Shown here: one piece after another, positions 52,242 through 62,179 of the stretch
Numbering within the stretch: position 1 is the stretch's first letter
Layout: the number at the start of each line of letters is the position of its first letter
Assembly: GCF_000262305.1 (NCBI RefSeq)
Contig: NC_017910.1
Span: 496,001-560,000 of the forward strand
Direction of reading: 5' to 3'
Origin: Shimwellia blattae DSM 4481 = NBRC 105725
Lineage (GTDB): Bacteria; Pseudomonadota; Gammaproteobacteria; Enterobacterales; Enterobacteriaceae
Length of the DNA stretch: 64,000 nucleotides
The notes under the pieces: model-generated
The model's input: the letters and a program-made list of their open reading frames with translations, nothing else
Database searches by the model: none
What the model was told of the DNA's origin: nothing
Position numbers and translations under genes: made by a program

Positions 52242-52258
52242 GATTTCCGGGCACAAAA

Positions 52259-52280
52259 AAGCCCTCCGCAGAGGGCTTAA
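52259..52280. terminator. Terminator between mug and rpoD
   Basis: AAGCCCTC (52259-52266) and GAGGGCTT (52271-52278) with loop CGCA. On the minus strand a six-T run follows, making it the main terminator of rpsU-dnaG-rpoD; it can also serve mug. Confidence 0.9.
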
Positions 52281-52295
52281 TCAGCAGGGGCCGGA

Positions 52296-54140
52296 TCAGT
52301 CGTCCAGGAAGCTACGCAGCACTTCAGAGCGGCTCGGGTGGCGCAGCTTACGCAGCGCTTTCGCTTCGATCTGACGGATACGTTCGCGGGTAACATCGAA
52401 CTGTTTACCCACTTCTTCCAGCGTATGGTCGGTATTCATGTCGATACCGAAACGCATACGCAGCACTTTGGCTTCACGGGCGGTGAGGCCGGCCAGAACA
52501 TCGTGCGTGGCGGCGCGCAGGCTCTCGGTGGTGGCAGAATCCAGCGGCAGTTCGAGGGTGGTATCCTCGATGAAATCCCCCAGATGCGAATCTTCATCAT
52601 CACCAATCGGTGTTTCCATGGAGATAGGCTCTTTGGCAATCTTCAGCACTTTGCGGATCTTGTCTTCCGGCATCAGCATGCGTTCAGCCAGCTCTTCCGG
52701 GGTCGGTTCCCGGCCCATTTCCTGCAGCATCTGGCGGGAGATACGGTTGAGCTTGTTGATGGTCTCAATCATATGTACCGGGATACGGATGGTACGGGCC
52801 TGGTCGGCGATGGAGCGGGTGATAGCCTGGCGGATCCACCAGGTGGCATAAGTGGAGAACTTATAACCACGGCGGTATTCGAATTTATCTACCGCTTTCA
52901 TCAGGCCGATGTTGCCTTCCTGGATAAGATCGAGGAACTGCAGACCGCGGTTGGTGTATTTCTTGGCGATAGAGATAACCAGACGCAAGTTTGCTTCAAC
53001 CATCTCTTTCTTCGCACGGCGGGCTTTCGCTTCACCGATGGACATGCGACGGTTGATATCCTTCACCTGCTCAATGGTCAGGCCGGTTTCTTCTTCGATC
53101 TGCTGCAGTTTCTGCAGGCAGCGCTGCACGTCTTCAGTCACGTCGCGCAGCTTTTCAGACCACGGCTTGTTCATGGCAATGGCTGCATTAAACCAGGTTT
53201 CGCTGGTTTCGTTGCCGGTGAACAGGGTGATGAAGTTCTTCTTCGGCATTTTGCACTGTTCAACACACAGCTTCATGATGATACGTTCCTGAGTACGAAC
53301 GCGATCCATCATTGAACGCATGCTGTTGACCAGATAGTCGAACTGTTTCGGCACCAGACGGAACTGTTTGAACACTTCAGACAGTTTGAGGATCTCTTCC
53401 TGAGCGGTAGCGTGGCTGCGGCCTTTGGCTTTGATCGTGTCGCGGGTGACTTCATACTGGGCGCGCAGTTCGGCAAATTTTTCACGGGCCAGTTCCGGAT
53501 CGATGCTGTTGTCATCATCGGAGCTGTCGTCGTCGCTGTCGTCGTCTTCATCCTCGTCATCGTCCATATCTTCCTGGGACAACTCAGAGCCAACATGGGT
53601 CGCGGTGGGCGCCATGTCTTCTTCCGCGTTCGGATCGACAAAACCAGTAATCAGATCAGACAGTCGTGTCTCTTCGGCTTCAACACGATCGTACTGTTCC
53701 AGCAGGTAGGTAATCGCTTCCGGGTATTCGGCAACGGAGCACTGAACCTGGTTGATACCGTCCTCGATACGCTTGGCGATATCGATTTCCCCTTCACGGG
53801 TTAACAGTTCAACGGTCCCCATCTCACGCATATACATGCGCACCGGGTCGGTGGTACGGCCAATTTCAGATTCAACGCTGGATAACACCTGAGCCGCCGC
53901 TTCTGCTGCGTCTTCATCGGTATCGGTGGTGTTTTCGCCCAACATCAGGTCATCGGCATCAGGTGCTTCTTCTACCACCTGGATGCCCATGTCGTTGATC
54001 ATTTGGATGATGTCTTCGATCTGATCGGAGTCGACGATATCTTCCGGCAGATGGTCATTGACCTCGGCATAGGTCAGATAGCCTTGCTCCTTACCACGGG
54101 TGACAAGAAGTTTCAGCTGTGACTGCGGGTTTTGCTCCAT
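52296..54140 (-). CDS. rpoD: RNA polymerase primary sigma factor sigma-70
   Basis: 614 aa (E. coli 613). Region 1.1 is at the N-terminus, then an acidic non-conserved domain (run of D/E at about 195-215). Region 2 follows with AKKEMVEANLRLVISIAKKY and FSTYATWWIRQAITR (2.3/2.4), and region 4.2 with TLEEVGKQFDVTRERIRQIE, ending RSFLDD. Last gene of the macromolecular-synthesis operon; the 269 bp to dnaG contain no gene. Confidence 0.98.
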   Translation of the reverse strand: MEQNPQSQLKLLVTRGKEQGYLTYAEVNDHLPEDIVDSDQIEDIIQMINDMGIQVVEEAPDADDLMLGENTTDTDEDAAEAAAQVLSSVESEIGRTTDPVRMYMREMGTVELLTREGEIDIAKRIEDGINQVQCSVAEYPEAITYLLEQYDRVEAEETRLSDLITGFVDPNAEEDMAPTATHVGSELSQEDMDDDEDEDDDSDDDSSDDDNSIDPELAREKFAELRAQYEVTRDTIKAKGRSHATAQEEILKLSEVFKQFRLVPKQFDYLVNSMRSMMDRVRTQERIIMKLCVEQCKMPKKNFITLFTGNETSETWFNAAIAMNKPWSEKLRDVTEDVQRCLQKLQQIEEETGLTIEQVKDINRRMSIGEAKARRAKKEMVEANLRLVISIAKKYTNRGLQFLDLIQEGNIGLMKAVDKFEYRRGYKFSTYATWWIRQAITRSIADQARTIRIPVHMIETINKLNRISRQMLQEMGREPTPEELAERMLMPEDKIRKVLKIAKEPISMETPIGDDEDSHLGDFIEDTTLELPLDSATTESLRAATHDVLAGLTAREAKVLRMRFGIDMNTDHTLEEVGKQFDVTRERIRQIEAKALRKLRHPSRSEVLRSFLDD

Positions 54141-54409
54141 AAGACGGTATCCACACTTAAGTCATTTGGGTTGGTGTTGGAAGGCGTTGCCGCCAACAAT
54201 ATCTCCCCCGGTTTACTGGCCGTTGCGCTGCTGCGGTTGATGTTCCTGCTTCGGGTGGCTTTTAGCCCCGGGGACACATACGCAATACCGCAGATAACGA
54301 CCTGGCATCTCCAGGGGTTAACGAGGGCTTTTTTATATTCTTGCCGCGGCGCCTCAGTGCGGCTTTCGGGATCCCCCGAGTTATATTCGGCAGTTAAGCC
54401 GCTGGTATT

Positions 54410-56155
54410 CTATTTTTTCGCTAATGCCTGTGTTATCACACGCACTTCTTCGCGTTCTGCCGCCGAGAGACCCTGGGTCCTCGAACGGGCAATTAATTCT
54501 GTCAGCCGAAGCTCCAGCGCGGAATCGAACAGATGATCGAGTGCGTCGGTAAATGTCTTTTCGGCGATGTCCTTATCTGCTATATCGTCCCACACAGCCA
54601 GTTTTTCAAGGGTTGCGGCGTAATCTGTACCGCGATATTGTTCCAGAAGCTGCCCGGTGGTCAGCCCCGGCTGTGCCAGACACGCCGCCACCAGTTCGCT
54701 AAACAACGCCAGACCCGGCATTTTTGACTGGGTCAGCCCGGTTAACGGGGGGACCAGTGGCGCCAGATCGGGGTTCTGTACCAGTAACCCTATAAGTATA
54801 CGCATGGTTGTGCGTTTTAGCTGTGGCGCTGGCCGGGCCGTATTATTTTCTGCCTGCTTTGGCATTAAACGATCAAGATGCACATCGTCAAAAATGCCCA
54901 GCTTGTTACCCAGGATCTGGCGTAACTGAATACGCAGGGCTTCACCCGGTACCTGGCTGATAAGCGGCAGCGCCAGCGCCGCCAGCTGCGTGCTGCCGTC
55001 CGGCGTGGTTAAATCCACCTGGGGCAACAGGCTGTTAAACAAAAAAGTGGATAACGGCAGCGCTTCATCCATCCGGGCTTCAAACGCCGCTTTTCCCTCT
55101 TTACGCACCAGGGTGTCCGGATCTTCGCCTTCCGGCAAAAACATAAACCGCAACTGACGCCCGTCGCTCATATAGGGTAGCGCGGTTTCCAGCGCCCGCC
55201 AGGCCGCATCGCGCCCGGCCCGGTCCCCGTCGTAACAGCAAATCACATTACTGGTCACGCGAAACAGCAGCTGGATATGGTCTGCCGTGGTAGACGTGCC
55301 CAGGGAAGCCACCGCATAGTTAATGTCATACTGGGCCAGGGCCACCACATCCATATACCCCTCAACCACCAGTAACCGGGTGGGCTCCGGGGTATGTTGC
55401 TGGGCTTCATACAGGCCGTACAGCTGGCGGCCTTTATGGAAAATATCGGTTTCCGGGGAGTTCAGGTATTTAGGGGTATCGTTCCCCAGCACCCGGCCCC
55501 CGAAGCCAATCACCCGCCCGCGTTTGTCCCGGATCGGGAACATAACCCGCTCGCGGAAGCGATCGTATACCCGCCCGTTGTCATTGCGTACCAGCATCCC
55601 GGCATCAAGCAACAGCTGGCGGTGGTCATTATTGTTGCCAAAGCGTTTTAAGGCATTATCCCAGCCGGGCGGGGCAAAACCAATCGCAAAACGCTCCACT
55701 ATCTCCGGGCTGAGCCCGCGTTTTTCCAGATACGCCCTGGCCGGTTGCGCAGAAGGCTGGCCAAGAGCCTGCTGATAGAACCCGTTCAGGCCATCCATCA
55801 GTTGGTACAGATTCTGGCGCTGGTGGCGCTCTATCTGGCTGAGGCCGTTACCCGCCTCATAGGGGATCTCCAGGTTGTGCATGGCGGCCAGCTCTTCAAC
55901 GGTCTCAACAAATTCGAGCTTGTCGAAATTCATCAGGAAGTCGATGGCATTGCCGTGGGCACCACACCCGAAACAGTGGTAAAACTGCTTTTCACCGTTG
56001 ACGGTGAAAGACGGGGTTTTCTCGTTATGGAACGGACAGCACGCGTGGTAGTTTTTACCCTGCTTTTTGAGCTTCACACGGGCATCTATCAAATCAATGA
56101 TGTCGGTGCGGGCCAGCAGATCATTAATAAAGACGCGTGGGATTCGTCCAGCCAT
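54410..56155 (-). CDS. dnaG: DNA primase
   Basis: 581 aa, as in E. coli. It makes RNA primers at the replication fork. The zinc-binding CHC2 domain shows CCPFHNEKTPSFTVN and HCFGCGAHG; the TOPRIM core shows LLVVEGYMDVVALAQYD and CCYDGDRAGRDAAW; the DnaB-binding domain is C-terminal, ending ITQALAKK. It lies between rpsU (with the internal terminator) and rpoD. Confidence 0.98.
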   Translation of the reverse strand: MAGRIPRVFINDLLARTDIIDLIDARVKLKKQGKNYHACCPFHNEKTPSFTVNGEKQFYHCFGCGAHGNAIDFLMNFDKLEFVETVEELAAMHNLEIPYEAGNGLSQIERHQRQNLYQLMDGLNGFYQQALGQPSAQPARAYLEKRGLSPEIVERFAIGFAPPGWDNALKRFGNNNDHRQLLLDAGMLVRNDNGRVYDRFRERVMFPIRDKRGRVIGFGGRVLGNDTPKYLNSPETDIFHKGRQLYGLYEAQQHTPEPTRLLVVEGYMDVVALAQYDINYAVASLGTSTTADHIQLLFRVTSNVICCYDGDRAGRDAAWRALETALPYMSDGRQLRFMFLPEGEDPDTLVRKEGKAAFEARMDEALPLSTFLFNSLLPQVDLTTPDGSTQLAALALPLISQVPGEALRIQLRQILGNKLGIFDDVHLDRLMPKQAENNTARPAPQLKRTTMRILIGLLVQNPDLAPLVPPLTGLTQSKMPGLALFSELVAACLAQPGLTTGQLLEQYRGTDYAATLEKLAVWDDIADKDIAEKTFTDALDHLFDSALELRLTELIARSRTQGLSAAEREEVRVITQALAKK

Positions 56156-56340
56156 AAGCCCCCAGTTGCTTATATCTCAGCATGTTACAACGCAAGCGCA
56201 ATAGCGTTTATCCGGTAAGCTGGTGTGTTTGCCAGGCCCGGGCGCCACGGTGCAGTGGAGTAAAATGATAAGGGTATAAACGAAAACAAGCCGCGCATTC
56301 CTTTCGGAAGCACGGCCCTGACAACTACAACTCAGTCTGA

Positions 56341-56364
56341 AAAGAGAGGGACGCCCCTCTCTTT
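56341..56364 (-). terminator. Internal terminator between rpsU and dnaG
   Basis: AAAGAGAGGG (56341-56350) pairs with CCCTCTCTTT (56355-56364) with a 4-nt loop, followed on the minus strand by TTTTC. It sits 5 bp after the rpsU stop, matching the partial terminator T1 of the E. coli operon, which lowers dnaG expression relative to rpsU. Confidence 0.85.
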
Positions 56365-56368
56365 TTAA

Positions 56369-56630
<262 letters not shown>

Positions 56631-56770
56631 CGTTATTTCAAAATGGTGCGGAATTTTACTGCAACTACTGCTGCTTTGTAAAGCACCGCCGGAACAGAAC
56701 ACCGTTTTTTGCTCTGCTCCGCGCCAGGCCCGCGAGTATACACTAAGCCTGTGCGGATCGTGAGCAAAGT

Positions 56771-56799
56771 TTTACAACGGCGCGGTCAGAGCATACACT
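56771..56799 (+). promoter_or_regulatory. Sigma-70 promoter of tsaD
   Basis: TTTACA (56771-56776) and TACACT (56794-56799) with a 17-bp spacer match four of six positions or better at each hexamer. The start codon of tsaD lies 31 bp after the -10 element. Confidence 0.6.
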
Positions 56800-56830
56800 G
56801 CGCGGCAGGTTAAAGAGGTAGAAGACAGCT

Positions 56831-57850
56831 ATGCGTGTACTGGGTATTGAAACATCCTGCGATGAAACCGGCATCGCCATCTATGATGATCAACAGGGTT
56901 TACTGGCTAACCAGCTCTACAGCCAGATAAAATTACATGCCGACTACGGCGGCGTGGTGCCGGAGCTGGCCTCCCGCGACCATGTCCGCAAAGCTGTGCC
57001 TCTGATTCAGGCGGCACTGAAAGAGTCCGGCCTGACACCTGCCGATATTGACGCCGTTGCCTATACGGCAGGCCCGGGGCTGGTCGGGGCGCTACTGGTT
57101 GGTGCCACCGTGGGCCGGGCGCTGGCGTTCGCCTGGGATGTTCCCGCCATTCCGGTACACCATATGGAAGGGCACCTGCTGGCTCCGATGCTGGAAGATA
57201 ACCCACCGGCATACCCGTTTGTTGCTCTGCTGGTCTCTGGTGGTCATACCCAGCTTATCAGCGTGACCGGGATCGGTGAATACCAGCTGCTGGGTGAGTC
57301 CATTGATGATGCTGCCGGTGAAGCCTTCGACAAAACCGCAAAACTGCTGGGTCTGGATTACCCCGGCGGTCCGTTACTGTCGAAAATGGCCGCAGAGGGC
57401 ACCCCGGGTCGCTTTACCTTCCCGCGCCCGATGACAGACCGCCCGGGGCTGGATTTCAGCTTCTCTGGCCTGAAGACTTTTGCCGCGAACACCATTCGCG
57501 ATAACGGCACCGATGATAAGACCCGGGCAGACATTGCCCGGGCCTTTGAAGATGCGGTGGTAGATACCCTGATGATCAAGTGTCGCCGTGCGCTGGATCA
57601 GACCGGCTTTAAACGGCTGGTGATGGCCGGTGGCGTGAGTGCGAACCGCACCCTGCGTGCCCGGCTTGCACAGATGATGCATAAACGCGGTGGGGAAGTG
57701 TTCTACGCCCGCCCGGAATTCTGCACCGATAATGGCGCGATGATCGCCTACGCCGGTATGGTGCGCCTGAAAGCCGGTGGCGTGACCGGGCTGGAGATAA
57801 GCGTTCGCCCGCGCTGGCCGCTGGCCGAGCTGCCCGCCGCCGCACAGTAA
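56831..57850 (+). CDS. tsaD: tRNA N6-threonylcarbamoyladenosine synthase subunit TsaD
   Basis: 339 aa (E. coli 337). With TsaB and TsaE it transfers the threonylcarbamoyl group to A37 of ANN-decoding tRNAs. ASKHA fold: GIETSCDETGIAIYD at the start, metal-binding histidines in HHMEGHL, LLVSGGHTQLI, GEAFDKTAKLLGL, and a late TDNGAMIAYAG. AGAGGTAGAAGACAGCT precedes ATG. Confidence 0.98.
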   Translation: MRVLGIETSCDETGIAIYDDQQGLLANQLYSQIKLHADYGGVVPELASRDHVRKAVPLIQAALKESGLTPADIDAVAYTAGPGLVGALLVGATVGRALAFAWDVPAIPVHHMEGHLLAPMLEDNPPAYPFVALLVSGGHTQLISVTGIGEYQLLGESIDDAAGEAFDKTAKLLGLDYPGGPLLSKMAAEGTPGRFTFPRPMTDRPGLDFSFSGLKTFAANTIRDNGTDDKTRADIARAFEDAVVDTLMIKCRRALDQTGFKRLVMAGGVSANRTLRARLAQMMHKRGGEVFYARPEFCTDNGAMIAYAGMVRLKAGGVTGLEISVRPRWPLAELPAAAQ

Positions 57851-57857
57851 CCACACA

Positions 57858-57885
57858 GCCCGCACAGAGTTATGCGGGCTTTTTT
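57858..57885 (+). terminator. Terminator of tsaD
   Basis: GCCCGCA (57858-57864) pairs with TGCGGGC (57873-57879), followed by TTTTTT. It reaches the end of the convergent plsY. Confidence 0.88.
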
Positions 57886-58513
57886 ATTTGCGCGTTTCGC
57901 CGCCGGAGCTTGCGTCTGAACGGGGCTTGCGGCGCCAGATTTTGGTCTCCTGGCCGCGCCACAGGCGCTGGATATTATCGTTATGGCGAATCAGTATCAG
58001 GCAGGAGAGCATCGCAACCGGGAAGGTAAACTGGGGCTTAAACCACCAGACATAAAAAGGCGCTACCAGCGCGCTGATAATCGCCCCGAGGGAGGAGTAG
58101 CCGCTGAGCAGAACACTGAGCAGCCAGGTGCCCGCCATCACCCCGGTAAGATCAAGGCCGATGGGCGCAATGGCGCCAAACGCTGTCGCGACCCCTTTGC
58201 CGCCATGAAATTTAAAAAAGACCGGCCAGATATGGCCCAGACAGGCGGCAATCCCTACCAGGCCAAGCCAGAACGGCGTTAACCCCAGCGCCCAGGCTGC
58301 CCAGACCGGCAGCATGCCTTTTAAAATATCAAAAACCAGCACCGCCGCAGCGGCTTTTTTGCCGCCAATGCGTAACACGTTTGTTGCCCCGGGATTACCG
58401 GAACCACAGTCGCGCGGATCAGGCAAGCCCGCCAGACGGCAAATCAGAATAGCACTGGAGACAGAGCCGCAAAGATACGCGAGAATGATCATTACAGGCG
58501 CGATTACACTCAT
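57884..58513 (-). CDS. plsY: Glycerol-3-phosphate acyltransferase PlsY
   Basis: 209-aa inner-membrane enzyme that acylates glycerol-3-phosphate from acyl-phosphate, the first step of phospholipid synthesis. Conserved parts: AYLCGSVSSAILICRL, GSGNPGATNVLRIGGKK (motif 1/2) and FHGGKGVATAFGAIAPIG. The start at 58513 (MSVIAPVM) agrees with E. coli YgiH; 59 extra upstream codons overlap the divergent folB leader and are rejected. Confidence 0.96.
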   Translation of the reverse strand: MSVIAPVMIILAYLCGSVSSAILICRLAGLPDPRDCGSGNPGATNVLRIGGKKAAAAVLVFDILKGMLPVWAAWALGLTPFWLGLVGIAACLGHIWPVFFKFHGGKGVATAFGAIAPIGLDLTGVMAGTWLLSVLLSGYSSLGAIISALVAPFYVWWFKPQFTFPVAMLSCLILIRHNDNIQRLWRGQETKIWRRKPRSDASSGGETRK

Positions 58514-58619
58514 AACGCTGTTCCGTTGTGAAAATGTCGTTTTATTCTCTGCATCTGTGGATAATACGCACATTTCGCCGGAAGTGGTATCCGGCATCAT
58601 CAAAAAGCGGATCTGAACG

Positions 58620-58976
58620 ATGGATATTGTATTTATAGAGCAACTTTCGGCAATCACGACAATCGGGGTGTATGACTGGGAGCAAACCATTGAACAGAAA
58701 CTGGTTTTCGATATCGAACTGGCGTGGGATAACCGGCGCGCCGCGGCCAGTGACGACGTGGCGGATTGCCTGAGTTATGCGGATATCAGCGCGGCGGTGC
58801 TTACCCACGTGGAAGGCCAGCGCTTTGCGCTGGTAGAGCGGGTGGCGGAAGAGCTGGCCAGTTTGCTGATGAGCAAATTCTCATCCCCCTGGGTGCGAAT
58901 CAAGGTCAGTAAACCCGGCGCGGTGGCCCGGGCGGCAAATGTCGGGGTGATTATTGAGCGCGGCAGCCGCGCATAA
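58620..58976 (+). CDS. folB: Dihydroneopterin aldolase
   Basis: 118-aa enzyme of folate synthesis. DIVFIEQLSAITTIGVYDWE at the start, the conserved Glu-Gln pair in WEQTIEQKLVFDIELAWD, CLSYADISAAV, and the Lys of RIKVSKPGA. Divergent from plsY, as in E. coli. Confidence 0.96.
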   Translation: MDIVFIEQLSAITTIGVYDWEQTIEQKLVFDIELAWDNRRAAASDDVADCLSYADISAAVLTHVEGQRFALVERVAEELASLLMSKFSSPWVRIKVSKPGAVARAANVGVIIERGSRA

Positions 58977-59105
58977 CACAGTCCTCATTTTCCGTTAAGC
59001 TAATGCGGTTACGTTATTACCACTCCCGCACTATGAGGGCGGGAGCGGCTCTTTCTGGCGCCAGTCTGGCGCCTGTTTGTTCATTTCAGGGTATAGGGGT
59101 TAAGA

Positions 59106-59942
59106 ATGGTAGAAGCACACTCACTGATATCAGCGCTGATATTGGGGATTGTCGAAGGATTGACAGAATTTTTACCGGTCTCGTCTACTGGCCATATGAT
59201 TATTGTCGGCAATTTACTGGGGTTTACCGGTGATACGGCAGAAACCTTTGAGGTAGTCATTCAGCTGGGATCTATCCTGGCGGTAGTAGTGATGTTCTGG
59301 CGGCGTCTGTTCTCGCTTATCGGGATTAACTTCGGCAAGCCGGTCCCCTATGAGGGGGATAAACATAACCCGGAGCGCACAGGCCGCTTGTCCCTTATCC
59401 ATATCCTGCTGGGGATGGTCCCGGCTGTGGTGCTGGGCCTGGTATTCCACGACACCATTAAAAGCCTGTTTAACCCGGTTAACGTGATGTATGCCCTGGT
59501 GGTTGGTGGCCTGCTGCTGCTGGCGGCAGAGTGGCTGAAGCCCGGACAGCCCCGGGCCGTGGGGATCGACGATATGACTTATCGTCAGGCGTTTGTAATC
59601 GGCTGCTTCCAGTGCCTGGCCCTGTGGCCGGGATTTTCCCGTTCCGGGGCCACCATCAGCGGCGGGATGCTTATCGGCGTCAGCCGCTATGCGGCATCGG
59701 AGTTTTCGTTCCTGCTGGCCGTCCCGATGATGATGGGGGCGACAGTGCTGGATCTCTACAAAAGCTGGCACTTCCTGAGTCTCCACGATCTGCCCATGTT
59801 TGCCGTCGGGTTTGTGGCGGCGTTTGTTGTGGCGATGATCGCGATTAAAACCTTCCTGACGGTTATCAAGCGTATTTCGTTTGTACCGTTTGCCATCTAC
59901 CGCTTTATTGTCGCGGCAGTGGTGTACGCCATTTTTATGTGA
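59106..59942 (+). CDS. uppP: Undecaprenyl-diphosphate phosphatase
   Basis: 278-aa membrane protein (BacA; E. coli 273) recycling undecaprenyl pyrophosphate, the lipid carrier also used by both polysaccharide loci here. Motifs EGLTEFLPVSSTGHM and PGFSRSGATISGG are intact. The extra residues lie in the loop after FGKPVPYEGDKHNPERTG. Starts with ATG 59106. Confidence 0.97.
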   Translation: MVEAHSLISALILGIVEGLTEFLPVSSTGHMIIVGNLLGFTGDTAETFEVVIQLGSILAVVVMFWRRLFSLIGINFGKPVPYEGDKHNPERTGRLSLIHILLGMVPAVVLGLVFHDTIKSLFNPVNVMYALVVGGLLLLAAEWLKPGQPRAVGIDDMTYRQAFVIGCFQCLALWPGFSRSGATISGGMLIGVSRYAASEFSFLLAVPMMMGATVLDLYKSWHFLSLHDLPMFAVGFVAAFVVAMIAIKTFLTVIKRISFVPFAIYRFIVAAVVYAIFM

Positions 59943-59948
59943 TGTGTT

Positions 59949-59972
59949 GCCCTCAGTCCTGTGGCTGAGGGC
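59949..59972. terminator. Hairpin between uppP and cca
   Basis: GCCCTCAG (59949-59956) and CTGAGGGC (59965-59972) form an 8-bp stem between the convergent genes, overlapping the cca 3' end. T-runs are weak. Confidence 0.55.
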
Positions 59973-61200
59973 AGCGTCCTTCCTTCCAGCGGGCCACCGC
60001 GGCAATGCGTTTTTGGGTCAGCGCCTCTTTAATCTGCGGGCCCTGGTATCCTTCGGCAATCACATCCCGGGCATTCACCTGGCAGGCGGCCTGCCACGCT
60101 TCACGCAGTAACCGCCCCTGGCTGTAGTCGCACTCTTCAAACCCGGTACGCCCCCGGGCGTCTGCCTCGCTGGTCAGGGCCAGTTGCTCTATACGCCTGG
60201 GCTTGCGCCAGGCATCCAGGGCATTAAACAGCCGGACGATGGTCTCCGGGCGCAGTATCGGGAAGGTGTGGATAAGATCGTGATATTCCGCCATCAGCAT
60301 GGCCAGATCGCGCAAGTCATTGGGCACCCGCAGGCGCTGGCACAATTCCCGGACCAGGGGCACCCCCGCCAGGCCATGACCCCGGTGATGGGGCCACAGA
60401 TGCTGCGGGGTGAGCCCTTTGCCGAGGTCATGGCACAGGGCGGCGAAACGCACATCAATTTCCGGGGTGAGCCTGGCCGCCATGGCGAGTGTCATCAGGG
60501 TGTGGACCCCGGTGTCTATCTCCGGGTGCCATTTTTCCGGGGCCGGTACACCAAACAGGGCGTCTATCTCCGGGAACAGAACCCGCAGGGCGCCGCAGTC
60601 GCGCAGCACCTGGAAATAGACCTGCGGGCTGTCGCTGTGCAGGGCTTTTTCGGTCTCTTTCCACACCCGTTCAGGTGTCAGCTGTGACAATTCGCCGCTG
60701 CTGACCATCTGGCACATCAGTTCAAACGTGGGGGGGGCGATACGAAAACCCAGGGGGGCGAAACGGGCCGCAAAGCGGGCAATGCGCAGTACGCGCAGCG
60801 GATCTTCACTGAAGGCGGCAGAAACATGGCGCAGCCAGCGCTGTGCCAGATCGTGCTGTCCGCCGTAGGGATCGATAATATTCCCGTCATCGTCCATGGC
60901 CAGGGCGTTGATGGTCAGATCCCGGCGCAGTAAATCTTCGTCCAGGGTAACGTCTGGCGCCGCATAGCAGGTAAAGCCGGTATAGCCCTGGCCGGATTTG
61001 CGCTCGGTACGGGCGAGGGCATACTCCTCGTGGCTCTGCGGGTGCAAAAAGACCGGGAAATCCCGGCCCACCTGCTGGTAACCCGCGTCCAGCATCTGCT
61101 GCGGGGTGGCACCGGTCACCACCCAGTCTTTATCTTTGACCGCCAGGCCAAGTAATCCGTCGCGTACTGCACCGCCTACCAGATAACGCTTCACCTTCAC
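59953..61200 (-). CDS. cca: Multifunctional CCA-adding enzyme
   Basis: 415 aa (E. coli 412). Builds or repairs the CCA end of tRNAs; enterobacterial members also have an HD phosphohydrolase domain. YLVGGAVRDGLLGL and the DLTINALAMDDDG metal-site region lie at the N-terminus, with the HD residues in LCHDLGKGLTP and PHHRGHG. An eight-G run (60730-60737) lies within the gene. Confidence 0.97.
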   Translation of the reverse strand: MKVKRYLVGGAVRDGLLGLAVKDKDWVVTGATPQQMLDAGYQQVGRDFPVFLHPQSHEEYALARTERKSGQGYTGFTCYAAPDVTLDEDLLRRDLTINALAMDDDGNIIDPYGGQHDLAQRWLRHVSAAFSEDPLRVLRIARFAARFAPLGFRIAPPTFELMCQMVSSGELSQLTPERVWKETEKALHSDSPQVYFQVLRDCGALRVLFPEIDALFGVPAPEKWHPEIDTGVHTLMTLAMAARLTPEIDVRFAALCHDLGKGLTPQHLWPHHRGHGLAGVPLVRELCQRLRVPNDLRDLAMLMAEYHDLIHTFPILRPETIVRLFNALDAWRKPRRIEQLALTSEADARGRTGFEECDYSQGRLLREAWQAACQVNARDVIAEGYQGPQIKEALTQKRIAAVARWKEGRCPQPQD

Positions 61201-61258
61201 CTCTCACCCAATCGCCCTTTTATCGCGCCATCATACGTGATGTGCGCTAAAAACAAAA

Positions 61259-61286
61259 AACCGGCGGGCTGCGGGCGCGCCGGTTG
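61259..61286 (-). terminator. Terminator downstream of ygiM
   Basis: AACCGGCG (61259-61266) pairs with CGCCGGTT (61279-61286); the minus strand continues into a T-run (A-rich 61245-61260 on plus). Confidence 0.82.
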
Positions 61287-61305
61287 TTGCGGGCGATAAG
61301 GGGGG

Positions 61306-61926
61306 CTAGTTCATCCAGCGGTTGTTGCGTTTGCGGCTGGGGATCATATGCGGCAGCAGCAGGCCCAGCAGTAAGCCGATACCGGCCACGCCACCGCCAT
61401 ACATAAACCACTGCATAATAATGGCGCGCTGTTTATCGTCCAGCTGAACATTCGCCGCGCTGACCTTTTTCTGGGCCACAATCAGCTGGTTTTTCAGCTG
61501 CTGGTTTTCGGCTTTCAGGCTGTTGATGATGCTGTCGCTGGCGGCCACTTTCTTCTGCATGTCTGCCGTGCGCTGGTTCCAGGTGGTATCGATATTATTC
61601 AGCTTATCGCTCAGGGTTTTGACCTGGTTTTCCAGCTCAGGCACCCGGACTTTAAAACTCGGCTGATTGGTTAACTGGGACGACGGAATCCATGAGGTAC
61701 GGCCATTGGCATCGCGTACCTGGGCGTATTTGGTGTCCGGATTGCTCTGTAACAGCGTGACTTCTTCACCGGCGTTTACCGTGCCAACGAGACGATAATT
61801 GTCGCCCGGGCCACTACGTACCCAGGTATTCAGCTCGTCGGTTACGTATCGTTTTTCTTCGCTATGGGCCGTAACGGATACGCCGAGCGTTAATAAAGTC
61901 AGGCAAATAAGGGGTAATTTAGGCAT
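61306..61926 (-). CDS. ygiM: YgiM, SH3-domain membrane protein (TIGR04211 family)
   Basis: 206 aa as in E. coli. Signal peptide KLPLICLTLLTLGVSVTAHS, then a bacterial SH3b domain (LNTWVRSGPGDNYRLVG, TSWIPSSQL), a coiled coil (ENQVKTLSDKLNNI to QLDDKQRA), and a C-terminal membrane helix (YGGGVAGIGLLLGLLLPHMI) with a basic tail. The start at 61926 follows E. coli; 20 upstream codons are rejected. Function not established. Confidence 0.93.
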   Translation of the reverse strand: MPKLPLICLTLLTLGVSVTAHSEEKRYVTDELNTWVRSGPGDNYRLVGTVNAGEEVTLLQSNPDTKYAQVRDANGRTSWIPSSQLTNQPSFKVRVPELENQVKTLSDKLNNIDTTWNQRTADMQKKVAASDSIINSLKAENQQLKNQLIVAQKKVSAANVQLDDKQRAIIMQWFMYGGGVAGIGLLLGLLLPHMIPSRKRNNRWMN

Positions 61927-62179
61927 CAGATCGTCGATATTGTCCAAAAGTGAAACGATAGTAGTGGCATCAGTGTGGCGGTGCAAAATCTAATTCTGAA
62001 TGAGAATCATCCAGAAGATTGCATTGCGTGACTGATGATGCACACCGCGTTGCTTTTTCCACAGCGCCGTATGCCTCCGGCATAGCAATTTGGCGCAAAA
62101 TATTATTAACTGACCAGCATTCTTCAATTAAGTTCGCCGCAATATGCATTCCCGATGTCCGGCGTTAAGTAAACGGCCT

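Noticed and set aside
52338..53315. Long open frame (325 codons) on the plus strand
   Set aside because: It lies fully antisense to rpoD and encodes no recognisable family; GC-rich codon bias makes such shadows common.
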